Source of the DNA: Brevibacillus laterosporus | Lineage (GTDB): Bacteria; Bacillota; Bacilli; Brevibacillales; Brevibacillaceae | NCBI RefSeq assembly: GCF_030489605.1 | Contig: NZ_JAUKFY010000016.1 | Location: 40,690 to 104,689 of the forward strand | DNA: 64,000 nt | Direction: 5' to 3' | Shown: piece after piece, positions 1-9,792 of the stretch | Numbering within the stretch: the first letter of the stretch is position 1 | Layout of the letters: every line of letters starts with the position of its first letter | Program-made: the position numbers and the translations under genes | Notes under the pieces: model-generated | The model's database searches: none | Told to the model about the DNA's origin: nothing | What the model saw: only the letters and a program-made list of their open reading frames with translations

Positions 1-2
1 AC

Positions 3-2297
3 TTCTCTACAGGAGTCCGCACCCTGATGGCAGAGCCAAATTGTATTTTTATTGAGGTAGGACCGGGCCGGTCGCTTGTCTCTCTTGTACGACAGCATAG
101 AGAAACGCAGCAGGCGATCACCTTCACCACCCTACCATCGGCGAAAAAGGAACACTCAGACGTGGCTAGCCTACGATTAACGGTTGCGGGCTTGTGGTGC
201 CACGGAGTGGAGATGGATCAGTCTGCTTTAGGAAATCATGAAAACGCTCGCCGCGTTCATCTTCCAACCTACCCTTTTGAAAGAAAGAGCTACTTCCTGG
301 AGAAAAAGGAACATCCAGCAAGTAGTCATGCAGAAACATTCGATCGAAAGAGAAGAGAAATGGCTGATTGGTTCTATATTCCTGTGTGGAATCAATCAAG
401 CAAAGCTTACTCTATCGAAGACGCGGAAAACTTTTCTACCAGTCAAAGATGGCTGATTTTTCAAGATGAGCAAGGCTTAGGAAAGCAAGTAGGGGAGTAT
501 GCTGAAAGGCTTGGGTTTGAAATAGCGACTGTCGTTCCTGATCGGACGTTTTCTAAAATTGGTGAAAATGCTTATACCGTCAATATCATGAGTGAAGAAT
601 CCTACGAAGAGTTGTTTAAAACCTTGGATACACAAAATTCTCTGCCAGATAAAATCATTCACATGTGGAGCATTCAGCATACAGACGAGCAAGAATCAAA
701 GCAGGGGGATGAACACTTAGAGCATTATAGTTTATACAGCATGCTATACATCGCTAAACAATTAGGAATATATGCATTTCAACAAAAAATGGAAATCATT
801 GCAATGTCGAATAATCTCCAGGAAATATCCAATGAAGAGATTCATTTGCCAGTACGATCAACCATACTCGGACCTCTGCGTGTACTAGCACAAGAATATC
901 CGCAGGTAACAACACGTTACATTGATGTTCAACTGACAGATATGTTGCCTCACAAATCAGATCGCTTGCTCAAAAACGTGTTGGATGAGATTTTGAGTAC
1001 TCCTTCTGATTTTATGGTCGCTATTCGCGGGACTCACCGATTTGTTCAAAAATTTAAACAAACAAGATTGCCAGAGAAGAAATCCCATTCTTATTCCCCT
1101 TCTTTCCGTGATAAAGGCATATACCTTATTACAGGTGCCACGCAGGAAATAGGATTGTCGGTAAGTGAAGAGATAGCCAGCTCAGTAAACGCTTCACTTA
1201 TTTTGATAGGGGATCCGGATTTTCCAGCAATGGAGCATTGGGATAGCTACCTGCAAGCTAATGATGCAAATGACGAGATTGCAAGTAAAATCAAACGAAT
1301 CCGTCTTCTTAAGCAAAATTGTGAACAGCTACGTTATTACTCAGCTAATTTGACAGACGAAGAGGAAATGAGACAGGTGATTCGTTCAGCGGAAAATAGC
1401 GCGGGAAGGATTACAGGTGTTGTTTATGCAGCAGAACGATTTAGCTCTGGCTTCATCCCGTTGAAAAGTAAAGATTCCTGCTATCAAAATATTGCACAGC
1501 AGGTGTATGGCCCACTCGTCTTAGAAAAGCTCATAGACCATATGAACATAGAGTTTATGCTCCTATTCTCTCGTACATTCTCACTAACAGGCGGGGTAGG
1601 TCAAATGGACAATTGTGTAGCAAATGTCTTTTTGGATACATTTGCGAGATATCAAACTGCAAAAGGAATACCTACTATTGCGATTAACTGGGGCATGTGG
1701 AAAAACGATAATTGGATTCACAGCCAAACAGGAATGCCGCTAGAAATGCAGTTGCATATGGAACAATTACAAGAAAAATACGGAATTACAGCCAAAGAAG
1801 GCACCCAGGTCATGAACCGTATTCTTACAAGCGACTATTCTCAAGTGATTGTTTCTACACAGGACATTCATTCTGCGATTCAAGAATTCAGTCAATACGA
1901 TATCTTACAATCGAGCACTCCTTCTCACCGAGCTAATGAGCATCTCAAGCAAGCAGCTGATAAATATGTTGCACCGCGTGATGAGACGGAAAGGAAAATA
2001 GCAGATATTTGGCAAGATCTATTCGGTATCTCTGCGATTAGTACGCAAGCTAACTTTTTTGAATTAGGTGGCAACTCTCTACTTTCCATTCAGCTTGTTA
2101 CACGTTTGAGAAATACGTTCTATAACGATATTCCGATGGATATTCTTTTCCAAAATCCGACTATTGTCGAGTTAGCTCAAGCGATAACGATGTCTCAGAT
2201 CGGGCAAGAGGAGATGGATGAGATCGAGCGTATGCTGAGTGAAATCGAGAAAATGTCACCAGAGGAGCTGTCACTCAAGCTTGTTAACGAAGTATAA
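3..2297 (+). CDS. Type I polyketide synthase, C-terminal part (AT end - KR - ACP), 5' truncated by window
   Basis: The reading frame is open to the left edge, so the start lies outside. The residues before the first ATG (FSTGVRTL) and the following FIEVGPGRSL and RVHLPTYPFERKSYF are the C-terminal end of a cis-acting acyltransferase domain and its post-AT linker. A ketoreductase region follows (structural half about residues 130-340, catalytic half about 360-590 from the first ATG) and then an acyl carrier protein (about 650-725, FFELGGNSLLSIQ, Ser for phosphopantetheine). The KR looks dead: the nucleotide-binding loop reads TGATQEIG rather than a Gly-rich TGGxGGxG, and the active-site Tyr is replaced by Asn (GQMDNCVANVFLD). 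The protein would hand a beta-keto acyl chain to the next operon members, the first of which starts 30 bp downstream. The domain calls are firm; loss of KR activity is inference from residues. Confidence 0.93.
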   Translation, partial: FSTGVRTLMAEPNCIFIEVGPGRSLVSLVRQHRETQQAITFTTLPSAKKEHSDVASLRLTVAGLWCHGVEMDQSALGNHENARRVHLPTYPFERKSYFLEKKEHPASSHAETFDRKRREMADWFYIPVWNQSSKAYSIEDAENFSTSQRWLIFQDEQGLGKQVGEYAERLGFEIATVVPDRTFSKIGENAYTVNIMSEESYEELFKTLDTQNSLPDKIIHMWSIQHTDEQESKQGDEHLEHYSLYSMLYIAKQLGIYAFQQKMEIIAMSNNLQEISNEEIHLPVRSTILGPLRVLAQEYPQVTTRYIDVQLTDMLPHKSDRLLKNVLDEILSTPSDFMVAIRGTHRFVQKFKQTRLPEKKSHSYSPSFRDKGIYLITGATQEIGLSVSEEIASSVNASLILIGDPDFPAMEHWDSYLQANDANDEIASKIKRIRLLKQNCEQLRYYSANLTDEEEMRQVIRSAENSAGRITGVVYAAERFSSGFIPLKSKDSCYQNIAQQVYGPLVLEKLIDHMNIEFMLLFSRTFSLTGGVGQMDNCVANVFLDTFARYQTAKGIPTIAINWGMWKNDNWIHSQTGMPLEMQLHMEQLQEKYGITAKEGTQVMNRILTSDYSQVIVSTQDIHSAIQEFSQYDILQSSTPSHRANEHLKQAADKYVAPRDETERKIADIWQDLFGISAISTQANFFELGGNSLLSIQLVTRLRNTFYNDIPMDILFQNPTIVELAQAITMSQIGQEEMDEIERMLSEIEKMSPEELSLKLVNEV

Positions 2298-2327
2298 AGG
2301 CGAGAACAATTAAGGAGAGAATAAAGA

Positions 2328-3566
2328 ATGAACCAGTTAGATAAAAGGTTAGCAGCACTTTCTCCTGAACAACGGGTTTTATTTGAACAGCGCCTCAAAC
2401 AAAAAGGCATACAACCCCCGTTTCCTACGAGGTTATCTAAACAGGAAGTGAAAAATCAAACCAGCGCGGCTAGTAGCTTTGTGCCAAAGCGAAAAAGAAG
2501 AGAAGATAGGATGGAATTTAGTCTCTTCTTTTTCTCAGGCGACGGTTCTACGCAGGATCAGAATAAGTATGCTTTGCTCTTGGAGAGTACAGCTTATGCT
2601 GATCAGCATGGATTTGCAGGTGTTTGGACACCTGAGCGACATTTTGAGGACTTTGGGGGATTATATCCAAACCCTTCGGTGCTAAGTGCTGCTCTAGCTA
2701 CGATTACAGAACGAATTGAGCTTAGAGCAGGAAGCGTTGTACTACCATTGCATCACCCAATTCGCTTTGTTGAGGAATGGTCTGTAGTGGACAATCTTTC
2801 AAAAGGACGTGTTTCGGTAGCCTTTGCAACGGGCTGGCATCCTGCTGATTTTGTGATTGCCCCTGTCCAAGCTCCCGATTACTACGAATCCAGAAAAGAC
2901 GAGATGTTCAACTCTATAGAATTGGTAAAAAGGCTTTGGGCTGGTGAGCAGATTCCTTTTACAGATGTCAATGGAGCCGTTCACGAAATACGTACTCTGC
3001 CTAGACCGTTGCAAAATGAACTAAATATCTGGATAGCGACGAACGGAAGTGCTGACACTTATCAGCGTGCAGCCAAAATCGGAGCTAATATTCTCACAGG
3101 AATTACGGCTGGTGATTTAGCGGATTTAGAAGCAAAAATTGAGTTGTATCGAAAGACTTTATCCCAAAGTGGATTTTTGCCCGAATCTCGCAAAGTAGCG
3201 GTGATGCTTCATACTTGCTTAGGAACAAGTGACGAAGAGGTCAAGGCGAAGGTAGAAAAGCCGATGAAGGAATATTTAAAAACCTTTATGAAGCAACAGA
3301 AGAACATTCTGACAGATTATGCCTCCATGTCTGCCTCTGACTTCGATGTCATTGTTAATCATGCGTTTGAATCTTATTTCCAAGAAAGTGCATTATTTGG
3401 CAGCCACGACAAATGTAAAAAGCTTGTCGAAACTCTCGGTGATATTGGTGTAGACGAGGTGGCCTGCTTAGTGGACTTCGGCATTGATAACGAGACGATT
3501 ATGAATAGCATCAGAATGCTGACCGAGTTGAAAAAATCATGTAATCAAAAGGAGCTGTCTTTATGA
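2328..3566 (+). CDS. Luciferase-like flavin monooxygenase of natural-product type
   Basis: A 412-residue protein of the bacterial luciferase-like (FMN-dependent, TIM-barrel) family, in the subfamily tied to NRPS/PKS clusters. Supporting segments are EFSLFFFSGDG near residue 64, GVWTPERHFEDFGGLYPNPSV, LRAGSVVLPLHHPIRFVEEW and the SKGRVSVAFATGWHPADF block. The first ~50 residues (ALSPEQRVLFEQRLKQKG) resemble the short helical docking segment at the start of the next NRPS, so it may dock on a carrier protein. It probably oxidises a carrier-bound intermediate, but the reaction cannot be read from sequence. A clear site (AAGGAGAG) precedes the ATG, and its stop overlaps the NRPS start by 4 bp (ATGA), indicating translational coupling. 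Confidence 0.9.
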   Translation: MNQLDKRLAALSPEQRVLFEQRLKQKGIQPPFPTRLSKQEVKNQTSAASSFVPKRKRREDRMEFSLFFFSGDGSTQDQNKYALLLESTAYADQHGFAGVWTPERHFEDFGGLYPNPSVLSAALATITERIELRAGSVVLPLHHPIRFVEEWSVVDNLSKGRVSVAFATGWHPADFVIAPVQAPDYYESRKDEMFNSIELVKRLWAGEQIPFTDVNGAVHEIRTLPRPLQNELNIWIATNGSADTYQRAAKIGANILTGITAGDLADLEAKIELYRKTLSQSGFLPESRKVAVMLHTCLGTSDEEVKAKVEKPMKEYLKTFMKQQKNILTDYASMSASDFDVIVNHAFESYFQESALFGSHDKCKKLVETLGDIGVDEVACLVDFGIDNETIMNSIRMLTELKKSCNQKELSL

Positions 3567-6500
3567 AAAGCTTGACGGACCGTATCAATTCACTTTCTGA
3601 CAAACAACGTGAACTGCTAGAAAAGCAATTGAAGAAGAAAAATGTTGACGTGAACAAAATTGGGATCAATAAAGAAAAGATTAATCCTCGCGGGCATACG
3701 AATGCAAGTCCCCTTTCGTATGATCAGGAACGCTTGTGGTTTTTCAATCGAATGCATCCAGAAAGTCACACCTATAACGTATATGGAGCCGCTAGATTAA
3801 CAGGCACTGTGCATCATTGGGCTTTAGAGAAGAGCATCAATGAGATTGTGAAACGTCATGAAGCATGGCGTACCGTATTTGACAGCGTAGATGGACAAGC
3901 ACGTCAAATTGTCTTGCCAAAACTCCAGATAACGGTGCCAGAGGTCGATCTTCGTCTTACTCCGGATGAAACTCGGGATGAAGAACTACAGAGACAGATG
4001 AAAGAAGAGGTACAGCGGCTATTTGATTTGAAAAAAGGTCCGCTCATCCGCTTTAAGCTGTTTCACGTAAGTAATACAGAATCAATGTTAGTTATGACTG
4101 TACATCACATTGTAATTGACCGGATTACTTTCTCTATCTTTTTCAAAGAGCTGTCTTTGCACTATCAGTCGATGCTTACTGGCATTCCTGTACAGTTGCC
4201 GGAGCTTGCCATCCAATATGCAGATTATGCTGAATGGCAACGAAATTATTTACAAGGCGAGACGAAAGCCAAATTACTAACATTCTGGAAAGAACAGCTA
4301 GCAAATTGTGACTATGTCTTGGATATCAGTACAGATTTTCCGCGTCCGCCAGCTATTACATACCGTGGTGCCAGATGCTTTATTCAAACACCGCTCGAAG
4401 TTTTGAATGGCCTAAAAGCGATCGCACAAAAGGAAAACGCGTCTGCTTTCATGATTATACTAGCCGCTTTTAAATTGCTTTTATATCGATACACAGGCCA
4501 ATCAGATATTTTAGTCGGTACTCCTCTTGCCAATCGCAGCCGAGCAGAGCTAGAGGATGTAATGGGGTATTTCCTAACCCTGGGTACACTCCGCACCCGA
4601 ATGTCTAAAGATATGACATTTATCCACTTATTACACAGTGTAAGGGAAACAGCTCTCGCGGTATACAAGCATCAGGATATGCCGATTGGTTTATTAATTG
4701 ATGAATTGAAGGTGCCTGCGGATATCAGCCGAAACCCGTTAGTTCAGGCTATATTTGTGTATGTTGATGTGCCGGAGGAAAAATTGCAGTTGCCAGATCT
4801 TACAGTAGAATTTGAAATGATTGACGGTGAAACCGCCAAGTATGATATTACAGCAGGTTTTTCTGAAACGGAAAAAGGGCTGGAAGGATTTTTTGAATAT
4901 TCACCTGATTTGTTCCGTCAGGACACGATCGAGCGGATGCGAGAGCATTGGCATCGCTTGCTTTACGCCATTTTAGAAAATCCACATGCCTCTATAAATG
5001 ATTTGGCTATGTTAACGGAGGGTGAAAAACAACAGCTCATTATTGATTGGAATAGCAACAACCAGCCATTCTCTGATAATGCTTGCATCCATGAATTATT
5101 TGAAGCCCAAGTAAAGAAAACGCCTGAGCAAATTGCTCTTACGTATAATAAACAAATCATTACTTATCAGGAATTAAACAATCGTGCGAATCAGGTCGCT
5201 CGTTTATTAAGAAAAAGAGGGGTGGAACGTGAGACGCTCATTGGCTTGTATATGGAACGTTCGATTGAAATGATCGTTGGTTTGCTTGGAATTTTGAAAG
5301 CAGGGGGAGCCTATATACCAATTGATCCTATCTATCCAATAGAAAGAGTTCAACATATTCTTCAGGACTCGGGTCTTCAAATCGTCCTTACAAGCCAATC
5401 CTTACAAGAATTGATGAGCAAGGAAGGAATGCAGTGCATTTGTCTGGATAGCGAGCAAGAGGCGTTTTTAGGTGAAGATACTCAAAATCTCCCGCCGCAG
5501 GCGAATGCCGACAGTCTTGCTTATATTATCTATACATCAGGCTCCACTGGAAATCCAAAAGGCGTCATGATTGAGCACCAAGGATTATGTAATGTAACTG
5601 AAGACACCATTAACAGGTTCCAAATTACTTCAGATAGTAAGCTTACCCAGTTTTTTTCTATCGGTTTTGATGCGTCCGCTCATGAAATATTTTCTGCTCT
5701 ATGTGCAGGGGCTACGTTATGCCTGACAAGCCCTGATGTTAGAGCGGGAGGAAAGAATCTTGTTGCCTTTTTACATGAAAATCAGATTACCACAATGTTT
5801 ATTACGCCTTCTGTTCTAGCAACACTCACCCCAGATGAGCTGCCAGATTCCTTGCAGACAGTATTGAGTGCAGGTGAGCTTTGCACCGTGGATATGGCCG
5901 AATGGAGTAAGGGATCGCGTAAACTATTTAATGGCTATGGACAGACAGAGACCTCTATCATTAACAGCGTGCATTTATGTGCAAAGGAGAGTATACCGAG
6001 TCTCGTAGGTCGTCCATTTGCCAATATCCAGGCTTATATACTGGATGATTCTCTGAATCCTGTTCCAATCGGGGTAAAAGGGGAGATTTATATTGGTGGC
6101 GTCGGGGTAGCCAGAGGATATTTAAATCAGCCCGAATTAACAGCGGCCAAATTTATACACCATCAATTTGCGCCAGATCAGTCCGTACGTTTATATCGAA
6201 CAGGTGATCTTGGACGCTTTTTGGTGGATGGGACAATAGAATATCTTGGACGCCGAGACAATCAGATCAAAATCAGAGGATATCGAATTGAACTCGATGA
6301 AATCGGAAATGCCTTAGTGCAACATCCTGGTGTAAATCAAGCTAAGGTAAGTGTTCACCGGGATAAAGTCAATAATGATTCCCTGGTCTCTTATATCGTA
6401 ATAGAAGAAGGGCAAGAAATAACCTCAGCGGAACTGCGCACCTATTTGCAGCAAAAGCTGCCTGATTATATGGTGCCTCTCTATTATGTTTTTGTCGATT

Positions 6501-7507
6501 CTCTCCCAAAAACCACGAATGGTAAAATCAATCGGGATCTTTTGTCGGCTCCTGAGGAGAGCTTCTCGCAACAGATGGTTGAATATGTGCCTCCAAAGAA
6601 TGAATGGGAGAGTAAGCTGGCAAAAATTTGGGGACAAGTGCTTAATCTTGAGCAAGTAAGCGTAGTAGGGAACTTTTTTGATCTAGGTGGTCATTCCTTG
6701 AAGACGGCAGAATTGGTTGACAAAATCAAAGAGACATTCCAAGTTGAGCTTTTGCTTCGAAATGTATTTGAATACCCAACAGTACGGCAAATGGCCCTCT
6801 TGCTTGAAAAAGGGGTAGTGCAGAAGAAACCATTTATCTCCTTCCGAGATCATACAGAGCATGCAAAGGAAGTCATTTGCTTCCCGCCGATGACAGGGCA
6901 GGGGGTACTTTATAAGGCTTTGCATCAAAAATTATCAGGTTGTACTCTACATGCCTTTGATTTTATTAGAGGGGAAGATCGGATTGAGAAGTATATACAA
7001 CATATAAAGGCAGCTCAATCAGAAGGGCCGTATGTTGTATTAGGATATTCAGCCGGAGGTAATCTAGCCTTTGAGGTCACCAAGAAATTAGAAGAATGCG
7101 GGCTGGCTGTAAGCGATTTGATCATAGTCGATGCACCTCTACGTGTAGAGGCTATGCAATTGGATGGCGATAAAATTCAAACGGAAGCACAGAAGCTAGT
7201 AAACCTAATGGCAGAGCATTTAGGTGAAAGTATTCGTACCGTGGCAGACCAAAACATCGCAGTGATTAAGGAATATTATGACTATACCAATAAAATGATC
7301 AATAAAGGCGTTCTGAATGCAAATATTCATATCATCACTTCCAATGAGACAACCGAAGAAGATATTCAATCATGGGAAAGATCCACTCTCCATCAGGTTT
7401 ATGTGCATAAAGGAGCGGGTGAACATATGAATATGCTTATTGACCCTGATAACCTGGCCGAAAATGCCCGAATTATAGATGCAATTCTAAAAGGCACGAG
7501 TAAATAA
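3563..7507 (+). CDS. Single-module NRPS with thioesterase (C-A-T-TE)
   Basis: 1314 residues. An N-terminal docking helix (about 1-35, LSDKQRELLEKQLKKK) is followed by a condensation domain (about 45-480), an adenylation domain (about 500-1000; YIIYTSGSTGNPKG, GYGQTE, YRTGDLG, NGKINR), a thiolation domain (about 1015-1090; FFDLGGHSLKTAE) and a type I thioesterase (about 1105-1310; GYSAGG nucleophile elbow, terminal GEHMNML). The condensation motif is HHIVIDR, with the usual final Gly replaced by Arg, though the catalytic second His and the Asp remain. Pocket residues extracted by alignment to GrsA are D-A-H-F-L-A-G-I-I, which I cannot assign to a substrate. As last module it would add one amino acid to the polyketide chain and release the product. 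It is coupled to the monooxygenase gene upstream. Confidence 0.95.
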   Translation: MKSLTDRINSLSDKQRELLEKQLKKKNVDVNKIGINKEKINPRGHTNASPLSYDQERLWFFNRMHPESHTYNVYGAARLTGTVHHWALEKSINEIVKRHEAWRTVFDSVDGQARQIVLPKLQITVPEVDLRLTPDETRDEELQRQMKEEVQRLFDLKKGPLIRFKLFHVSNTESMLVMTVHHIVIDRITFSIFFKELSLHYQSMLTGIPVQLPELAIQYADYAEWQRNYLQGETKAKLLTFWKEQLANCDYVLDISTDFPRPPAITYRGARCFIQTPLEVLNGLKAIAQKENASAFMIILAAFKLLLYRYTGQSDILVGTPLANRSRAELEDVMGYFLTLGTLRTRMSKDMTFIHLLHSVRETALAVYKHQDMPIGLLIDELKVPADISRNPLVQAIFVYVDVPEEKLQLPDLTVEFEMIDGETAKYDITAGFSETEKGLEGFFEYSPDLFRQDTIERMREHWHRLLYAILENPHASINDLAMLTEGEKQQLIIDWNSNNQPFSDNACIHELFEAQVKKTPEQIALTYNKQIITYQELNNRANQVARLLRKRGVERETLIGLYMERSIEMIVGLLGILKAGGAYIPIDPIYPIERVQHILQDSGLQIVLTSQSLQELMSKEGMQCICLDSEQEAFLGEDTQNLPPQANADSLAYIIYTSGSTGNPKGVMIEHQGLCNVTEDTINRFQITSDSKLTQFFSIGFDASAHEIFSALCAGATLCLTSPDVRAGGKNLVAFLHENQITTMFITPSVLATLTPDELPDSLQTVLSAGELCTVDMAEWSKGSRKLFNGYGQTETSIINSVHLCAKESIPSLVGRPFANIQAYILDDSLNPVPIGVKGEIYIGGVGVARGYLNQPELTAAKFIHHQFAPDQSVRLYRTGDLGRFLVDGTIEYLGRRDNQIKIRGYRIELDEIGNALVQHPGVNQAKVSVHRDKVNNDSLVSYIVIEEGQEITSAELRTYLQQKLPDYMVPLYYVFVDSLPKTTNGKINRDLLSAPEESFSQQMVEYVPPKNEWESKLAKIWGQVLNLEQVSVVGNFFDLGGHSLKTAELVDKIKETFQVELLLRNVFEYPTVRQMALLLEKGVVQKKPFISFRDHTEHAKEVICFPPMTGQGVLYKALHQKLSGCTLHAFDFIRGEDRIEKYIQHIKAAQSEGPYVVLGYSAGGNLAFEVTKKLEECGLAVSDLIIVDAPLRVEAMQLDGDKIQTEAQKLVNLMAEHLGESIRTVADQNIAVIKEYYDYTNKMINKGVLNANIHIITSNETTEEDIQSWERSTLHQVYVHKGAGEHMNMLIDPDNLAENARIIDAILKGTSK

Positions 7508-7522
7508 ATGATGGGAGATAAG

Positions 7523-8533
7523 ATGAATTTAGTTATGGGGCAGACGAAACAAACACATGATCCGCAAACGCTTTTTAATCATTATCTGGGAGCAAATGTC
7601 GTCTATGCTTTTCACCAAATAGGACTATTCGATATTGTTAGCAACCGGCAAGTTTCAATCGCAGAGGTCGCACGTAAGACGGGGAGTGAAATAGGTCGGC
7701 TTAAGGCATTATTGCAGGCTGGAGAGATTCTTGGCTATATTAACCGCTATCAGGACGACTTCATCCAGCTAAGTTTACTTGGTGAGGAGGTGCGAAAGCA
7801 GATAGGGTATTTCATTTGGAGCGTTGGGGCTTATGGCGATATGCTACGCAGGTTAGGGGACTTGCATACAGGCGAGCAGGGAACGTCTGGGCTACGCGAT
7901 GAAGGCAAGGTTGCACTTGGATCAGATTTAATGAATAGCGATCTATTAGAAAACCTGTTACGAGAGATCCTAGATAGCATTCCGTTTCAATCTATCTGCG
8001 ATTTTGGATGCGGCAACGGGAGCAAATTAATCAACATGCTAAAACACTATCCAGAAAGAAGGGGCATTGGCATAGATATCAGCGCTGATGCTATCGTTTT
8101 AGCTCGGCAAAATCTAAAACAACATGGCTTGTCTGAGCGTGCTGCGCTTCTCCATGCAAACATTTTAGATATCAACGCATCTCATAAGGATATCGAATTG
8201 CTCGGCGAGGTAGAGGTCGTAACTAGTTTTATGATGCTTCATGATCTTTTTAATATACCGGAAATACGCGAAACTCTCTTTGATAAGCTTCGGAACGTTT
8301 TTCCAAAAGCGAAATACTTCCTCATTTCTGATACCTTGCAAACGCCTATTTCTTATATGAAAGAAAAGCTACCGATTTTTAATGTAGGTTTTGAGCTAGT
8401 ACATGCATTTATGGATGTGAACATCCCAACAAAAGAGGAGTATGATCTAGCCTTTCACAAAGCGGGACTTACAATCGAACAGTGTATTGCGTTTGGCCCA
8501 GCAAGTACTTACCTGTATGTATTAAAAACCTAA
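7523..8533 (+). CDS. SAM-dependent methyltransferase (O-methyltransferase type)
   Basis: About 336 residues. The N-terminal ~100 residues look like the dimerisation/winged-helix region of plant-type O-methyltransferases (QTLFNHYLGANVVYAFHQIGLFD). A Rossmann fold follows with motif I ICDFGCGNGSKLI (about residue 155) and the acidic GIGIDIS strand. I chose the ATG at 7523 over 7508 because GGGAGAT sits a correct distance before it. The gene begins 15 bp after the NRPS stop and is followed by a strong terminator, so it is the last gene of the PKS-NRPS operon and probably tailors the product. Substrate and methylated atom are not predictable here. Confidence 0.88.
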   Translation: MNLVMGQTKQTHDPQTLFNHYLGANVVYAFHQIGLFDIVSNRQVSIAEVARKTGSEIGRLKALLQAGEILGYINRYQDDFIQLSLLGEEVRKQIGYFIWSVGAYGDMLRRLGDLHTGEQGTSGLRDEGKVALGSDLMNSDLLENLLREILDSIPFQSICDFGCGNGSKLINMLKHYPERRGIGIDISADAIVLARQNLKQHGLSERAALLHANILDINASHKDIELLGEVEVVTSFMMLHDLFNIPEIRETLFDKLRNVFPKAKYFLISDTLQTPISYMKEKLPIFNVGFELVHAFMDVNIPTKEEYDLAFHKAGLTIEQCIAFGPASTYLYVLKT

Positions 8534-8543
8534 GATTACAGGC

Positions 8544-8593
8544 AAAAAAATCTTTCCTGACTAGCTAATTAGGCTGAAAGGAAAGATTTTTTT
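8544..8593 (+). terminator. Intrinsic terminator of the PKS-NRPS operon
   Basis: A perfect 14-bp inverted repeat (left arm 8544-8557, right arm 8580-8593) ends in a run of seven T. It lies 10 bp after the methyltransferase stop. Confidence 0.9.
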
Positions 8594-8789
8594 GTCAAAA
8601 GGCCTATTTGATTATTTTCGTGCCGATTCCAAGTGGCGTAATAATGAACAAAAGAGAGGGTCTGTTGTAATTACTACTACTTTTATGTATGATATTGTAA
8701 TTGGTATGAATTTAGCGAAATTTTCTGTTATTCAAAAATATTCTTAGGTGTACATGTGACACCTTGTCTTATTCCAGGAGGTTTACTTC

Positions 8790-9644
8790 GTGTTTAAGGA
8801 TATGATTGCTTTGACAAAACCACGGCTCCTTCTGCTTAATGTATTTGCAGTTGTAGCTGGTTTCTGGGTGGCTTCCAAATGGAGCGTGGACTGGCTAGAG
8901 CTGACTTGGGTGCTAATAGGCTCTACGTTAATGATTGCATCAGCCTGCGTGACTAATAATTATTGGGATCGCGAGCTTGATCAAAAGATGGAACGTACGA
9001 AAAACCGAGTGATGGCTACTGATCGTATAAAGCCTGGTTTTGCTCTTGGCTATGGAATATTGCTGGGTATTCTGGGAACAGGCTTGTTATTTACCTTCGT
9101 TAACGCTGTTGCCGGCTGGCTTGCGCTTCTTGGCTGGTTTGTCTACATTGTGATATATACGATCTGGTTAAAGCGAAGCTCAACCTGGAGCACATCAATT
9201 GGTGGTATCTCTGGAGCCATGCCACCTGTAATCGGCTATTGTGCAGTAACGAATCAGGTTGACATGGGGGCGTGGCTCTTGTTTGCTCTTTTGTTCTTCT
9301 GGCAGCCTGCTCATTTCTGGTCACTTGGCATTCGGAGAGTAGAGGAGTACCGGGCAGCTGGATTTCCGCTACTACCGGTTGTAAAGGGAATAAAACGCAC
9401 GAAATTACAAATGATTCCCTATGTCCTGTTGATGATCCCAGCAACCATACTCATGTTTTATTACGGCTATGTCGGTGTTTTTTTTCTGACTGTTTCTGTT
9501 TTGGGAGGAGTGATTTGGCTGATTCACACCTTGCGGGGACTCTATGTAAAAGATGATGAAAGCTGGGCGAAAACGAATTTTTTTATTTCGATAAATTACT
9601 TATCGATTGTCTTTATTCTTATGATTGTCAACACGACACGGTAG
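8790..9644 (+). CDS. ctaB: Protoheme IX farnesyltransferase (heme O synthase)
   Basis: 284 residues of the UbiA prenyltransferase superfamily. It transfers a farnesyl group to heme B, giving heme O for terminal oxidases, in the cytoplasmic membrane. The prenyl-diphosphate/Mg site is visible as NNYWDRELDQKMERTKNR (about residues 50-67), with the second conserved loop near WLKRSSTWSTSIGGISGAMPP, and about eight or nine hydrophobic segments. The start is GTG with AGGAGG 8 bp upstream. It stands alone, without ctaA or oxidase genes next to it. Length is close to family normal (about 290-310). Gene-family assignment is secure; whether it is a second copy cannot be seen from this window. Confidence 0.93.
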   Translation: MFKDMIALTKPRLLLLNVFAVVAGFWVASKWSVDWLELTWVLIGSTLMIASACVTNNYWDRELDQKMERTKNRVMATDRIKPGFALGYGILLGILGTGLLFTFVNAVAGWLALLGWFVYIVIYTIWLKRSSTWSTSIGGISGAMPPVIGYCAVTNQVDMGAWLLFALLFFWQPAHFWSLGIRRVEEYRAAGFPLLPVVKGIKRTKLQMIPYVLLMIPATILMFYYGYVGVFFLTVSVLGGVIWLIHTLRGLYVKDDESWAKTNFFISINYLSIVFILMIVNTTR

Positions 9645-9704
9645 TTTAGTGGCTTTTTTATGGTTGCTTACAGAGGAATCGGTGTATCTGGTTGACGAAG
9701 TAAG

Positions 9705-9737
9705 AAGAGGCTCATGCCTATCGTGTATGAGCCTCTT
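9705..9737. terminator. Bidirectional terminator between ctaB and the toxin gene
   Basis: An 11-bp perfect inverted repeat (9705-9715 with 9727-9737), A-rich on one side and T-rich on the other, lies between two converging genes. Confidence 0.75.
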
Positions 9738-9792
9738 TACTATTGAAACGATTACATGCAGGGAGCGGGTTTAATTTTTATTGGTTTGCAGC

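Noticed and set aside
8596..8789. Regulatory RNA upstream of ctaB
   Set aside because: Only an AT-rich spacer and ribosome site are visible, with no hairpin series or known motif.
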